Of a stretch of DNA of 64,000 nt, positions 34,836 to 43,379 are shown piece after piece (position 1 is the stretch's first letter; every line of letters begins with the position of its first letter). The notes under the pieces are model-generated. The model was given only the letters and a program-made list of their open reading frames with translations, was not told the DNA's origin and made no database searches. The translations under genes were made by a program, and so were the position numbers. Source of the DNA: an uncultured Bacteroidales bacterium (GTDB lineage Bacteria; Bacteroidota; Bacteroidia; Bacteroidales; Muribaculaceae); the NCBI GenBank assembly GCA_902784675.1, contig CACZVR010000001.1:1-64000 (forward strand), read 5' to 3'.

Positions 34836-35400
34836 TCTTGAAAAATATGACGTGGTGCTGGGCAGTAATTCTCCCCGTCGCCGTGAACTGCTCAACGACA
34901 TGGGTGTGAATTTCCGTGTCGAGACCATCAAGGGCATCGATGAAACCTATCCGGCCAGTTTGCCTGTCGAGGAGATTCCTGTCTATCTCGCTCGTCTCAA
35001 GGCCGACAGTCATCCCTTGAAAGAGAATGAGTTGCTCATTACCGCCGACACCATCGTGGTTCTTGACGATGCAGTGCTTGGCAAGCCCGTTAGCGAGCAG
35101 GATGCTCACCGCATGTTGCGAGCCTTATCGGGCCGTGCCCATCGCGTCATTAGCGGAGTGTGTGTGATGACCCAGGATCGCTGCGAATCATTTGCCGACA
35201 CGAGCATCGTCCATTTTGCCCAACTCTCCGATGACGAGATTGATTATTACATCAAGCATTACCGTCCGTTGGACAAGGCGGGTGCCTATGGCATACAGGA
35301 ATGGATCGGTAACATCGGCATTGCGGGCATCAATGGTGATTTTTATAATGTGATGGGCTTGCCCACGCGTAAACTATATCAAGTTCTGAAAACTTTTTAA
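34825..35400 (+). CDS. maf: Maf-family nucleoside triphosphate pyrophosphatase
   Basis: 191 residues. Maf proteins hydrolyse non-canonical or selected NTPs (dTTP, UTP or modified bases) to NMP and PPi and are linked to cell-division arrest. The SNSPRRRELL motif is at about residues 13-22, then ITADTIVVLDDAVLGKP near 72, and DKAGAYGIQEWIG near 150, all normal. The start overlaps the upstream gene by 11 bases. The coupling of Maf with a secreted protein and an importer downstream looks like a Bacteroidetes operon of convenience. Confidence 0.95.
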   Translation: MLNNLEKYDVVLGSNSPRRRELLNDMGVNFRVETIKGIDETYPASLPVEEIPVYLARLKADSHPLKENELLITADTIVVLDDAVLGKPVSEQDAHRMLRALSGRAHRVISGVCVMTQDRCESFADTSIVHFAQLSDDEIDYYIKHYRPLDKAGAYGIQEWIGNIGIAGINGDFYNVMGLPTRKLYQVLKTF

Positions 35401-35407
35401 ATACAAT

Positions 35408-36097
35408 ATGGTAATGAAACACTGGATAAGGCTGATGGTTGTTGCCGCAATGGCATTAGTGGCAAGCCATGCTATGGCTACCAACGAGGTTCCTCGTGAT
35501 ACGGTCTACTTCTACGATTCATGGGAGCAGATGTTTGACATGTCTCCCGAGGCGATGATTATTGATCCTTATATTGATGCCTTGACTCCCTATCAGGTGG
35601 CTATAGAGACTCCTGATGAAACCCTGAATGATGCGATTTATGATACACACATCGCTGCCTCACTGGGCGATAGCGTCTTGCTTCTCAACAGCCGCTACTT
35701 AAAGCGTGAATTCAAAGGGGATACCAAAAAACTGAAAGAGTTTATTCCTGTCTTTTTTAACGACAAGGTTGCTTTTCTTGCCTATGTGGGATATGGTGAT
35801 AACGCCAGCTTGAAGAATATCCTTTTCGGTGATTGGGTTGATGTTGACTATGACGAGATCGTGGACTATTATTACATCGATTTCATTAATCGCAAAGTAA
35901 TCAAGGTGACCCCCGAAGCACTCGTTGATTTGCTCGAGGACTACCATGACTTGCAGATGCGTTATGAGGGCATGAAAGACTACAGGAAGCGTTACATGAT
36001 TCAAGAATACTTCTTCAAGTTTGTCGATCGTGCTTCACAAGATTTCATGCGTCCTTATATTCTTGATCTCGTGGGCTCATCCAGTACGATAGAATGA
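35408..36097 (+). CDS. Secreted protein of unknown function
   Basis: 229 residues with a signal peptide (cut after about residue 25, SHAMA). The mature part begins with DTVYFYDSWEQMFDMSPEAMIIDPYIDALTPY split across a loop, and is rich in Tyr and Asp (VDVDYDEIVDYYYIDF). It may belong to a Bacteroidetes DUF family such as DUF6563, but I cannot confirm this. There is no lipobox. It starts 7 bases after maf and its stop overlaps the ABC binding-protein start by four bases, so it is part of the importer operon and may assist it in the periplasm (inference). Confidence 0.7.
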   Translation: MVMKHWIRLMVVAAMALVASHAMATNEVPRDTVYFYDSWEQMFDMSPEAMIIDPYIDALTPYQVAIETPDETLNDAIYDTHIAASLGDSVLLLNSRYLKREFKGDTKKLKEFIPVFFNDKVAFLAYVGYGDNASLKNILFGDWVDVDYDEIVDYYYIDFINRKVIKVTPEALVDLLEDYHDLQMRYEGMKDYRKRYMIQEYFFKFVDRASQDFMRPYILDLVGSSSTIE

Positions 36098-37209
36098 AAC
36101 GTCTTCTCATCATCAGTGCTTTTGCTGTATTGCTGCTCACTGGCTGTTTTCGCCATGGCAACAGTGCGGTTGGTAATCTGGACTCTCAGGATTCGGTGAT
36201 AACGGCGGCGAAGCTGTTGTCAATGGAGCGGACTGCTGGTTACACATTGGTGACGGTCGGTGACCCATGGAAGGGTGGGGTATTGCACCGTTATGTGCTG
36301 GTGCCTCGTGATTCGGTTTTGCCGCCCGATTTGCCTGATGGCACACTGGTGCGAACCCCCGTCAGTCGTGCGTTGGTATATTCATCGGTGCACACGAGTT
36401 TGCTTGACGAACTGGGAGCGATTGGTGCTGTGCGAGGAGTCGTTGATAGTCAGTATTTCATCGACTCAACGATAGTCAATGGGGTAGCCCATGGCACTAT
36501 TGCCGACTGCGGCAACTCCATGAATCCCACGGTCGAGAAAGTGATTGACATGCAACCCGATGCCATCCTGCTGTCGCCCTATCAGGATGCCAGTTATGGG
36601 CAAATCGCCAAACTGGATATTCCCATTATCGAGTGTGCCGACTATTTGGAATATGACCCGTTGGGTCGTGCCGAATGGGTGAAATTTTATGGAGAGCTAG
36701 TGGGCAAGCGTGCCGAGGCTGACAGCCTCTATGATGCTGTCGTGAATGCCTATGAAGATATGAAACAGAAAACCGCTGGAGCCAGAACCCGTCCCACTGT
36801 TGTTACCGAAATGGTCATCAGTGGCGTCTGGAACGTGCCTGGCGGACAGAGCTATATGGCCCGCATCCTGCATGACGCTGGTGGCGACTATCTGTGGGCC
36901 GATGACAAGAATACGGGGTCGTTGGCTCTGGACTTCAATCAGGTGCTTGCCGTGGCACAGAGTGCCGACTACTGGTTCATCAAGTGGACCAACATCAACA
37001 CACTCAAGGATTTGCAGGGTGCCTATGATTTGAATAAGGAAATGGCTGCTTTCAAGAATAAGCATGTCTATGTTTGTGATACCGACAAGACCCGCTTCTT
37101 TGACCGCATTCCGTTTCATCCCGAGGTGCTCCTGCGTGAGTTTGCCGCCATCATGCATCCCGAACTTTTCCCTGACCACCAAAACCAGATGTATCATCAC
37201 ATTGACTGA
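36094..37209 (+). CDS. Cobalamin/iron-type ABC transporter substrate-binding lipoprotein
   Basis: 371 residues with a lipoprotein signal peptide (LLLTGC, Cys16). It is a class III (helical-backbone) periplasmic binding protein, as seen from the two lobes joined by a long helix and segments such as VGDPWKGG, YSSVHTSLLDELGAIGAVRGVV and FHPEVLLREFAAIMHP. Such proteins bind cobalamin, haem or ferric siderophores. Together with the following permease and ATPase it makes a complete importer. The four-base overlap with the upstream gene shows coupling. The ligand cannot be read; no cobalamin riboswitch was seen ahead of the operon. Confidence 0.9.
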   Translation: MKRLLIISAFAVLLLTGCFRHGNSAVGNLDSQDSVITAAKLLSMERTAGYTLVTVGDPWKGGVLHRYVLVPRDSVLPPDLPDGTLVRTPVSRALVYSSVHTSLLDELGAIGAVRGVVDSQYFIDSTIVNGVAHGTIADCGNSMNPTVEKVIDMQPDAILLSPYQDASYGQIAKLDIPIIECADYLEYDPLGRAEWVKFYGELVGKRAEADSLYDAVVNAYEDMKQKTAGARTRPTVVTEMVISGVWNVPGGQSYMARILHDAGGDYLWADDKNTGSLALDFNQVLAVAQSADYWFIKWTNINTLKDLQGAYDLNKEMAAFKNKHVYVCDTDKTRFFDRIPFHPEVLLREFAAIMHPELFPDHQNQMYHHID

Positions 37210-37216
37210 CACCCCG

Positions 37217-38251
37217 ATGACATATCGCCGATTTGCCGTGACAATTGCCACGTTGACGCTGCTGCTTGTTCTCTTGGCGTTAGCGTGTCTCATGTTCGGC
37301 TCGGTGGATATCCCCGCGGGAAAGATCGTCGATATTCTTTCGGGAAAGGGAAGCGGCAACACAGCCTGGGATATCATTATCCTGCAATCACGCATCCCGA
37401 TGATTGCGACTGCTGCGTTGGCAGGAGCGGCTCTTTCGGTTTCTGGTTTGTTGTTGCAGACAACCTTTAACAACCCCTTGGCTGGGCCTTCGATATTGGG
37501 CGTCTCGTCAGGCGCTGGATTGGGTGTCGCCATTGTCATTCTGGCGTTGGGCGGCTCACTGGGCGGCTTGCTGGGTGAGAATATGGGCAGTTACATGGCT
37601 ATTCTTGTGGGTGCTTTGCTCGGTGCCGGCATGGTCCTGGTTGTGCTCATTGCCTTCTCGGCGATTGTGCGCAGCAATACCATGTTGCTCATCATCGGCA
37701 TCTTGGTGAGTTACCTCACCTCCAGCGTTGTGCAGTTGCTCAACTCGGTGGCGAGCGAGGAGGGCGTTCATAACTATGTGGCTTGGGGCTTTGGCAATTT
37801 CTCGGGTGTGAGTGTTGCGCAGATGCCCGTTTATGCGGGAATCATTATTTTGGCACTCATTGGTTCGGCACTCATGGTCAAACCCTTGAATGCCCTGTTG
37901 CTGGGAGCTCGCTACGCAAGCAATTTGGGTATAAACGTGTCAAGGACGCGCAACTTCTTGCTGATTATCACGGGTGTGCTCACTGCTGTGGTGACGGCCT
38001 TCTGCGGCCCCATCGGCTTCATTGGCCTTGTGGTACCGCACATCGCGCGCATGTCGCTGGGTACCAGCAACCATGTCCGTTTGGTGCCAGCCACCATTCT
38101 TGCAGGTGCCGACATCGCTTTGCTGTGTGCTCTGGTGAGCGTGAACAATCCTCACGGAATCATACCAATTAATGCGATCACACCTGTTATCGGTGTGCCC
38201 ATCATCCTGTATATTATCCTTAATAGACGTCGCATCCAATACTTCAACTGA
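37217..38251 (+). CDS. FecCD/BtuC-family ABC transporter permease
   Basis: 344 residues from the ATG at 37217 (the longer frame starts inside the binding-protein gene and is rejected). It is a ten-helix inner-membrane permease of the BtuC/FhuB/FecCD family. The typical ILQSRIPMIATAALAGAALSVSG segment is at about residues 55-77, GVSSGAGLGVAIV near 95, and the ATPase-contact loop with GFIGLVVPHIARM near 270. It starts 7 bases after the binding-protein stop and its stop overlaps the ATPase start by one base. Confidence 0.96.
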   Translation: MTYRRFAVTIATLTLLLVLLALACLMFGSVDIPAGKIVDILSGKGSGNTAWDIIILQSRIPMIATAALAGAALSVSGLLLQTTFNNPLAGPSILGVSSGAGLGVAIVILALGGSLGGLLGENMGSYMAILVGALLGAGMVLVVLIAFSAIVRSNTMLLIIGILVSYLTSSVVQLLNSVASEEGVHNYVAWGFGNFSGVSVAQMPVYAGIIILALIGSALMVKPLNALLLGARYASNLGINVSRTRNFLLIITGVLTAVVTAFCGPIGFIGLVVPHIARMSLGTSNHVRLVPATILAGADIALLCALVSVNNPHGIIPINAITPVIGVPIILYIILNRRRIQYFN

Positions 38252-39036
38252 TGAAAGAGAATAATGCCATATTAACCACCCATGACCTTGCAGTGGGCTA
38301 CCGCAACGGTAAGCAACAAGTAACCTTGTTGAGCGGTCTTGATCTTGTTATGGAAAAAGGTAAGCTTGTAGCCTTGCTGGGACAAAACGGTGCCGGCAAG
38401 TCTACCTTATTGCGTGCGCTCACTTGTGATGAAAGGCCTTTGAACGGGACCATCGAGGTGAACGGCAAGGACTTGTTGACGATGAGTCAGAAAGACCGTT
38501 CGCGCCTCATAGGTCTTGTTTCGACCGAACGCATTCAGGCCGGAGCGCTCACTGTTAGAGAACTGGTGGGATTAGGACGACAGCCGCACACGGGCTTTTT
38601 GGGGCGTCTTGATGATGAGGATCGCGCCATCATCCAGCAAGCGATGACCGACTCGGGAATCATCAGCAAAGCCGATGAATATATGGCGTCGTTGAGCGAT
38701 GGTGAGCGCCAAAAGGCGATGATTGCCCGTGCGCTGGCCCAGCAGACACCCATCATCATCCTGGATGAGCCCACGGCATTCCTTGATGTGGCAAGTCGCA
38801 TCGAGACGATGCGCCTGCTACAGACCCTCGCCCATGAGCGCGGTAAAGCTGTGTTGCTCTCTAGTCATGACATCTCCCAGTCACTCATGCTTGCCGATGA
38901 ATTGTGGCTCATCACGACCGGCCGCCAAGTGCTCACCGGCAACCCCTCAAAACTGGTAGCCGACGGAGCGATGGATCGGCTCTTTGAGAACCGTTCCATC
39001 CACTTTAATGATAAAATTCTCGACTATTCTTTTTGA
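38251..39036 (+). CDS. ABC transporter ATP-binding protein (BtuD/FecE type)
   Basis: 261 residues. Walker A GQNGAGKST is at about 44-52, the signature LSDGE near 150 (S replaces the more usual LSGGE second position pattern), Walker B IIILDEPT near 167 and the H-loop SSHD near 205. It energises the importer formed by the two previous genes. The spacing and overlaps show one transcript from 34056 to 39036. No terminator hairpin with a T-run was seen in the 190 bases after it; that gap holds an inverted GGCCAAATATTTGGCC and the next promoter. Confidence 0.96.
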   Translation: MKENNAILTTHDLAVGYRNGKQQVTLLSGLDLVMEKGKLVALLGQNGAGKSTLLRALTCDERPLNGTIEVNGKDLLTMSQKDRSRLIGLVSTERIQAGALTVRELVGLGRQPHTGFLGRLDDEDRAIIQQAMTDSGIISKADEYMASLSDGERQKAMIARALAQQTPIIILDEPTAFLDVASRIETMRLLQTLAHERGKAVLLSSHDISQSLMLADELWLITTGRQVLTGNPSKLVADGAMDRLFENRSIHFNDKILDYSF

Positions 39037-39168
39037 CTAGTTTTTGCTAAATTTTCCCAAGTTAAAGTCACTTTTCGCTCTTTGTGTCCCAATGGCCGCA
39101 AAGTACTGTAAATAGTGGCCTTAGCGGTGTTTTGGGCGCCTCGCGAGGGGCATTTTGTGGGCCAAATA

Positions 39169-39200
39169 TTTGGCCAATTCAAATAATTATCATACCTTTG
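39169..39200 (+). promoter_or_regulatory. Promoter of the small secreted DPBB-like gene
   Basis: TTTG at 39169-39172 and TAccTTTG at 39193-39200, 20 bases apart. The -33 lies in the palindrome GGCCAAATATTTGGCC at 39160-39175, which could also be an operator site. Confidence 0.65.
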
Positions 39201-39226
39201 CACAGCAAACCAATTACTAACAACTT

Positions 39227-39613
39227 ATGCTAAGACGATTTTTTTTAGCGCTTGCTGTTGTGATTGCTGTGTCTGCCGCGGGGCAGGATTACCAACTGCA
39301 CGCCACCAAATATCACCCTGGACAGGGTGGTGCTGGTTGGGTAACAGCAAGCGGAGACCGAATCAATTATGATAAGTTGAAAAACTATCAGATTCGATGG
39401 GTCGCTCTCTCGCATGACATGTTTAACCAACATGGCTTCAAAATGGGCGACGTAATTATTGTGGAGAGTGAGTCAACACCCGCTATCAATGGCGAATGGG
39501 TGGTCAAGGACAAGATGTCTAAGAGGCTGCGCAAGCGCATTGACTTCCTTACTCCGAGAGGTGACAAATACAACTTCCGTAACGGTGCTGTAAAAATCCG
39601 TAAAAAGAAGTAA
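39227..39613 (+). CDS. Small secreted protein, double-psi beta-barrel (3D/RlpA)-like
   Basis: 128 residues with a signal peptide ending near residue 19 (SAAGQ). The mature part has WVTASGDRI, IRWVALSHDMF, FKMGDVIIVES and GEWVVKDKM, which have the order of a double-psi beta-barrel as in 3D domains and RlpA, including an aspartate in each strand region; the C-terminus is basic (KIRKKK). Such domains bind or cut peptidoglycan in some proteins. The fold call is inference from pattern. It is a single gene between its own promoter and a strong terminator. Confidence 0.6.
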   Translation: MLRRFFLALAVVIAVSAAGQDYQLHATKYHPGQGGAGWVTASGDRINYDKLKNYQIRWVALSHDMFNQHGFKMGDVIIVESESTPAINGEWVVKDKMSKRLRKRIDFLTPRGDKYNFRNGAVKIRKKK

Positions 39614-39648
39614 TCTTTACAGAAATCACTTGTAGATTTCGAACTGAT

Positions 39649-39683
39649 ATCGGGACGAGCTGAGACATTTGGCTCGTCCCGAT
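39649..39683 (+). terminator. Terminator after the DPBB-like gene
   Basis: A perfect 12-base stem (ATCGGGACGAGC at 39649-39660 with GCTCGTCCCGAT at 39672-39683) followed by TTATTC. Confidence 0.85.
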
Positions 39684-39724
39684 TTATTCATACCTGTAAC
39701 CATGGACTAAAACGCGAATTTTGG

Positions 39725-39756
39725 TTTGCTGTTTTCAAATAAATGGTGTAACTTTG
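39725..39756 (+). promoter_or_regulatory. Promoter of the GT2 gene at 39794
   Basis: TTTG at 39725-39728 and TAacTTTG at 39749-39756, 20 bases apart; the ATG is 37 bases further on. Confidence 0.65.
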
Positions 39757-39793
39757 CAAGATTGTAAAAACAGCAAAAACCGATTTGGTCAAT

Positions 39794-40741
39794 ATGGATA
39801 ATTCAGTTTTAGCGATAGTGGTCCCGTGCTATAATGAGCAGGAAGTGTTGCCGCTGACCAACAAACGACTGCGTGCGTTGCTCGACAGCATGATGCAGGA
39901 CCGCCTGGTCAGCAGTGACAGTTACATCATGTATGTGAATGACGGTTCGCGTGATGATACCTGGTCAATGATTGCCGGCTATAGTGAACAAGATACTCAT
40001 GTGCGCGGGTTGAAGCTTGCTGGCAACGTGGGACACCAGAATGCTCTCATGGCTGGGCTTGAAACAGCCCGACAAGATGCTGATATCACCGTTTCGATTG
40101 ACGCTGATCTGCAAGATGATATCAATGTCATCCCCGAGATGGTCAAGAAATTTGATGAGGGTAATGACATCGTTTATGGTGTGCGTCGCAAACGTGAAAC
40201 CGACACGTTCTTCAAGCGCACGACAGCCCAGATGTTCTATAAGTTCATGACAAGCATGGGAGTGAAATCGGTCTATAATCACGCCGACTTCAGGCTGATG
40301 AGTCGCCGTGCTGTGGATGCGTTGTGCCAGTATGAAGAGCGCAATCTGTTCCTGCGCGGGTTGGTACCCTTGATTGGCTATAAAACCGATTCAGTCTATT
40401 ATGACCGCTCGGCTCGCGAAGCAGGAGAAAGCAAATATCCCTTGAGCAAGATGCTCTCCTTCGCTATAGATGGCATTACATCCTTCAGCGTCAAGCCATT
40501 GCGGTTGATCTTCTATTTGGGAGCCGTTTTTATGCTCATCAGTTTGGCGATTCTCATCTATGTGATTGTGGCTTTGTGTCAGGGCAGGGGAGTGCAAGGT
40601 TGGGCTTCACTGATGCTTTCTATTTGGTTCGTGGGTGGTTGTGTCCTCATCTGCTTGAGTGTGATAGCTGCCTACATCGGCCGCATCTTCACCGAGAGCA
40701 AACACCGTCCGCGCTATAACATTGAAAAATACCTCAAGTAG
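39794..40741 (+). CDS. Polyprenyl-phosphate glycosyltransferase, GT2 (GtrB/DPM1-like)
   Basis: 315 residues from the ATG at 39794; a TTG three codons earlier is less likely. The GT-A domain has VVPCYNEQEVLP at the start, NDGSRDDT near 55, and the DXD-type IDADLQDD near 100. Two membrane helices near residues 232-258 and 268-292 close the protein, the layout of GtrB, ArnC and DPM1-like enzymes that load a sugar on undecaprenyl phosphate. It leads the surface-glycan group of flippase, GalE, LicD and another GT, with 97 bases before the flippase. Confidence 0.92.
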   Translation: MDNSVLAIVVPCYNEQEVLPLTNKRLRALLDSMMQDRLVSSDSYIMYVNDGSRDDTWSMIAGYSEQDTHVRGLKLAGNVGHQNALMAGLETARQDADITVSIDADLQDDINVIPEMVKKFDEGNDIVYGVRRKRETDTFFKRTTAQMFYKFMTSMGVKSVYNHADFRLMSRRAVDALCQYEERNLFLRGLVPLIGYKTDSVYYDRSAREAGESKYPLSKMLSFAIDGITSFSVKPLRLIFYLGAVFMLISLAILIYVIVALCQGRGVQGWASLMLSIWFVGGCVLICLSVIAAYIGRIFTESKHRPRYNIEKYLK

Positions 40742-40838
40742 AGTGCATGTCGATAGATTGCAACAATTCAACAGTAATAATCTTCACGCCGGTGGCTTTG
40801 TTGCAAGCGAGAAAGACTAATCGGATATTGTCTTTGCA

Positions 40839-42311
40839 ATGAGTGAAAATGGCGATAATCAGACCTTAAAACAGAAAACAGCACAAGGCCTTTTCTGGGG
40901 ATTGTTGAGCAGTGGCGGCATGCAATTGCTCAATCTGATTATCGGCATCTTTTTGGCTCGGCTGCTATCGCCTGCTGAATATGGCATCGTGGGCATGTTG
41001 CTGATCTTTTCGCTCATCGCGGGCAATTTGCAAGATAGCGGGTTCTATACTGCGCTCATCAATATCAAGGACATCAAGCATAATGATTACAACGCAGTGT
41101 TCTGGTTTAACATGTGTGTGAGCGTGACTTTGTATCTGCTTCTGTTCTTTTGTGCTCCGCTGATTGCTGCTTTTTATCATCAACCCTGCCTGATAAAGTT
41201 GTCAAGATATATTTTCTTGTCGATACCGATTTCGGCTGCGCTCATCGCCCCTACGGCTTTGCTCTCTCGCGAGCTTCGTGTCAAGGAAAAGGCCGTCGTG
41301 TCTATGTTGGCGCTCTCCGTTTCGGGTGCTGTTGGTGTGATCATGGCCTATAAAGGGTTTTCCTATTGGAGCCTTGCAACGCAGCAGATTGTGTACATCT
41401 TGTTGACTTGCGTCGGTCGTTTCATTTGCTCCCGATGGCACCCGATGTTCCCGGTGGATTTTTCACCCATTAAACGGATGTTCACTTTCAGCTATAAGGT
41501 GTTGATAACTGCTGTACTGACCACAATCAACAACAATGTGCTTACTGTCATCTTCGGTCGTTTGTTCCCGGCTGCTGCGGTTGGCAATTTCACTCAAGCT
41601 AACAAGTGGAACACCATGGCTAACCAGTTGGTGTCAAGCACAGTCGCTCAAGTGGCCCAACCTGTTTTCGCTCGCATCAATGATGACGATGAACGTGAGC
41701 GCAGGGTATTTGGCAAGATGTTGCGTTTCACGGCATTTCTCGCATTCCCAGCGATGTTTGGCTTAGCGCTGATTGCTCCGCAGTTCATCTTGCTCGCCAT
41801 TAAAGAGAAATGGGTGGAGTGCATTCCGCTGCTGCAGATATTGTGCATTGGTGGCGCTTTTGTGCCGTTCTATACACTTTATCAGAATTTGTTCCTCAGT
41901 TATGGCAAGTCCAATACCTACATGTGGCTATGTGTCGGTCAGATTATCATCATGCTGGTGGCTGTATTGGCGTGCCATTCGTTAGGATTTACGGCAATGG
42001 TGATAGCCTTTGCTAGCATCAATGTCTTGTGGCTATTGGTGTGGCAATTGTTCGCTTCAAGATTGATTGGCTATCGTTTCATTGATATGTTGCGTGACCT
42101 GCTGCCGTTCCTTTTTATTGCTCTCGTGGTGATGGGATGCACATGGTTAGTAACACAGCACATTCACAACATGGTATTCCTCTTGGTGAACAGAGTGCTT
42201 ATTGCCGCAGCACTCTATGCCATGGTGATGAAGCTGCTCAAGGCTAAGATATTTGAGGAGTGCGTTGATTTTATTCGATCACGTTACAAAAAAGATAATA
42301 TTCAATCATAA
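40839..42311 (+). CDS. Polysaccharide flippase (Wzx/MATE-like, lipopolysaccharide biosynthesis)
   Basis: 490 residues with about 12-14 membrane segments. The start (KTAQGLFWGLLSSGGMQLLNLIIGIFLARLLSPAEYGIVGM, here given in outline) is characteristic of the WzxC/TuaB group that flips lipid-linked oligosaccharides across the inner membrane. The central cytoplasmic loop FARINDDDERERRVFGK is charged as usual. It lies 14 bases before galE. Its substrate is presumably the glycan made by the neighbouring transferases (inference). Confidence 0.92.
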   Translation: MSENGDNQTLKQKTAQGLFWGLLSSGGMQLLNLIIGIFLARLLSPAEYGIVGMLLIFSLIAGNLQDSGFYTALINIKDIKHNDYNAVFWFNMCVSVTLYLLLFFCAPLIAAFYHQPCLIKLSRYIFLSIPISAALIAPTALLSRELRVKEKAVVSMLALSVSGAVGVIMAYKGFSYWSLATQQIVYILLTCVGRFICSRWHPMFPVDFSPIKRMFTFSYKVLITAVLTTINNNVLTVIFGRLFPAAAVGNFTQANKWNTMANQLVSSTVAQVAQPVFARINDDDERERRVFGKMLRFTAFLAFPAMFGLALIAPQFILLAIKEKWVECIPLLQILCIGGAFVPFYTLYQNLFLSYGKSNTYMWLCVGQIIIMLVAVLACHSLGFTAMVIAFASINVLWLLVWQLFASRLIGYRFIDMLRDLLPFLFIALVVMGCTWLVTQHIHNMVFLLVNRVLIAAALYAMVMKLLKAKIFEECVDFIRSRYKKDNIQS

Positions 42312-42325
42312 ATATAATTCAATAA

Positions 42326-43360
42326 ATGAAAGGTAAGATTTTAGTGACTGGTGGAACCGGATTCATTGGTTCGCACACTACAGTAGAGTTGCAACAGGCT
42401 GGCTATGAGGTTGTCATCATCGATAACTTGAGTAATAGCAATATTGATGTGCTTGATGGCATTGAAAAGATTACGGGCATCCGCCCCGTCTTTGTTGAAG
42501 GTGATTGCACCGACCGTGCCGTGGTGCGCAAGATGTTTGAGGACAATCCCGGCATCAGCGGCATCATCAACTTCGCTGCGAGCAAGGCTGTGGGTGAGAG
42601 TATTGAGAAGCCCATAAAGTATTACCGCAATAACCTCAACATCCTGCTCAATCTGCTTGAGTTGATGCCCGAGTTCGGAGTGAAAGGTTTTGTGTTCTCT
42701 TCTTCTTGTACCGTCTATGGAGAACCCGACAAGAACCCGATCACCGAGGATGCTCCCACCAAGAAGGCCACATCGCCTTATGGTGCCACCAAACAAATCT
42801 GTGAGGATATTATCACCGACGTTATTCGCAGCGGCAGCCCCATCAAGGCCATCTTGCTGCGTTACTTCAACCCCATCGGTGCACATCCTAGTGCCGAGAT
42901 TGGTGAGCTGCCCAACGGCGTTCCTCAGAACCTGGTGCCCTACTTGACGCAGACCGCTATCGGCGTGCGTAAGGAGTTGAGCATCTTTGGTGATGACTAT
43001 CCTACACGTGATGGTTCCTGCATCCGAGACTTCATTAATGTGGTGGATTTGGCCAAGGCACATGTCAAGGCCCTTGAGCGCATGCTGGAGGACAAGAGCG
43101 ACGAAGCACTTGAAATCTTCAACATCGGTACCGGAAACGGAGCTTCAGTGCTCGAACTTCTGCACTCGTTTGAGCGTGCTACAGGCGTGAAAGTGCCGCA
43201 CAAGATTGCACCGCGCCGTCCAGGTGACATCGTCCAAATCTGGGCCGATCCCAAGCGCGCTAACGAAGTGCTGGGCTGGCATGCCGAGATTTCCCTCGAC
43301 GACACCATGCTCAGCGCGTGGAACTGGCAGAAGAAACTGCGTGAACGCGGCATCATGTAA
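42326..43360 (+). CDS. galE: UDP-glucose 4-epimerase
   Basis: 344 residues. GalE interconverts UDP-glucose and UDP-galactose with bound NAD. The Rossmann motif GGTGFIGSH is at about 8-16, FAASKAVGES near 85, the catalytic S-x-T segment SSSCTVYG near 127, and Y-x-x-x-K in SPYGATKQ near 152. The C-terminal half has the usual DYPTRDGSCIRDFI. It supplies UDP-galactose to the glycan pathway here and could also serve galactose released by beta-galactosidase. It is 14 bases after the flippase. Confidence 0.97.
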   Translation: MKGKILVTGGTGFIGSHTTVELQQAGYEVVIIDNLSNSNIDVLDGIEKITGIRPVFVEGDCTDRAVVRKMFEDNPGISGIINFAASKAVGESIEKPIKYYRNNLNILLNLLELMPEFGVKGFVFSSSCTVYGEPDKNPITEDAPTKKATSPYGATKQICEDIITDVIRSGSPIKAILLRYFNPIGAHPSAEIGELPNGVPQNLVPYLTQTAIGVRKELSIFGDDYPTRDGSCIRDFINVVDLAKAHVKALERMLEDKSDEALEIFNIGTGNGASVLELLHSFERATGVKVPHKIAPRRPGDIVQIWADPKRANEVLGWHAEISLDDTMLSAWNWQKKLRERGIM

Positions 43361-43379
43361 CCACGTTTGCTATTTCACG

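Noticed and set aside
40822..40838. Possible promoter directly before the flippase gene
   Set aside because: The TTTG is present but the TA is not at the right distance, and the -33 is missing; cotranscription with the GT2 gene is more likely.
43206..43379. N-terminal extension of the LicD frame
   Set aside because: It overlaps the end of galE in another frame and lacks similarity; the ATG at 43380 fits the family.
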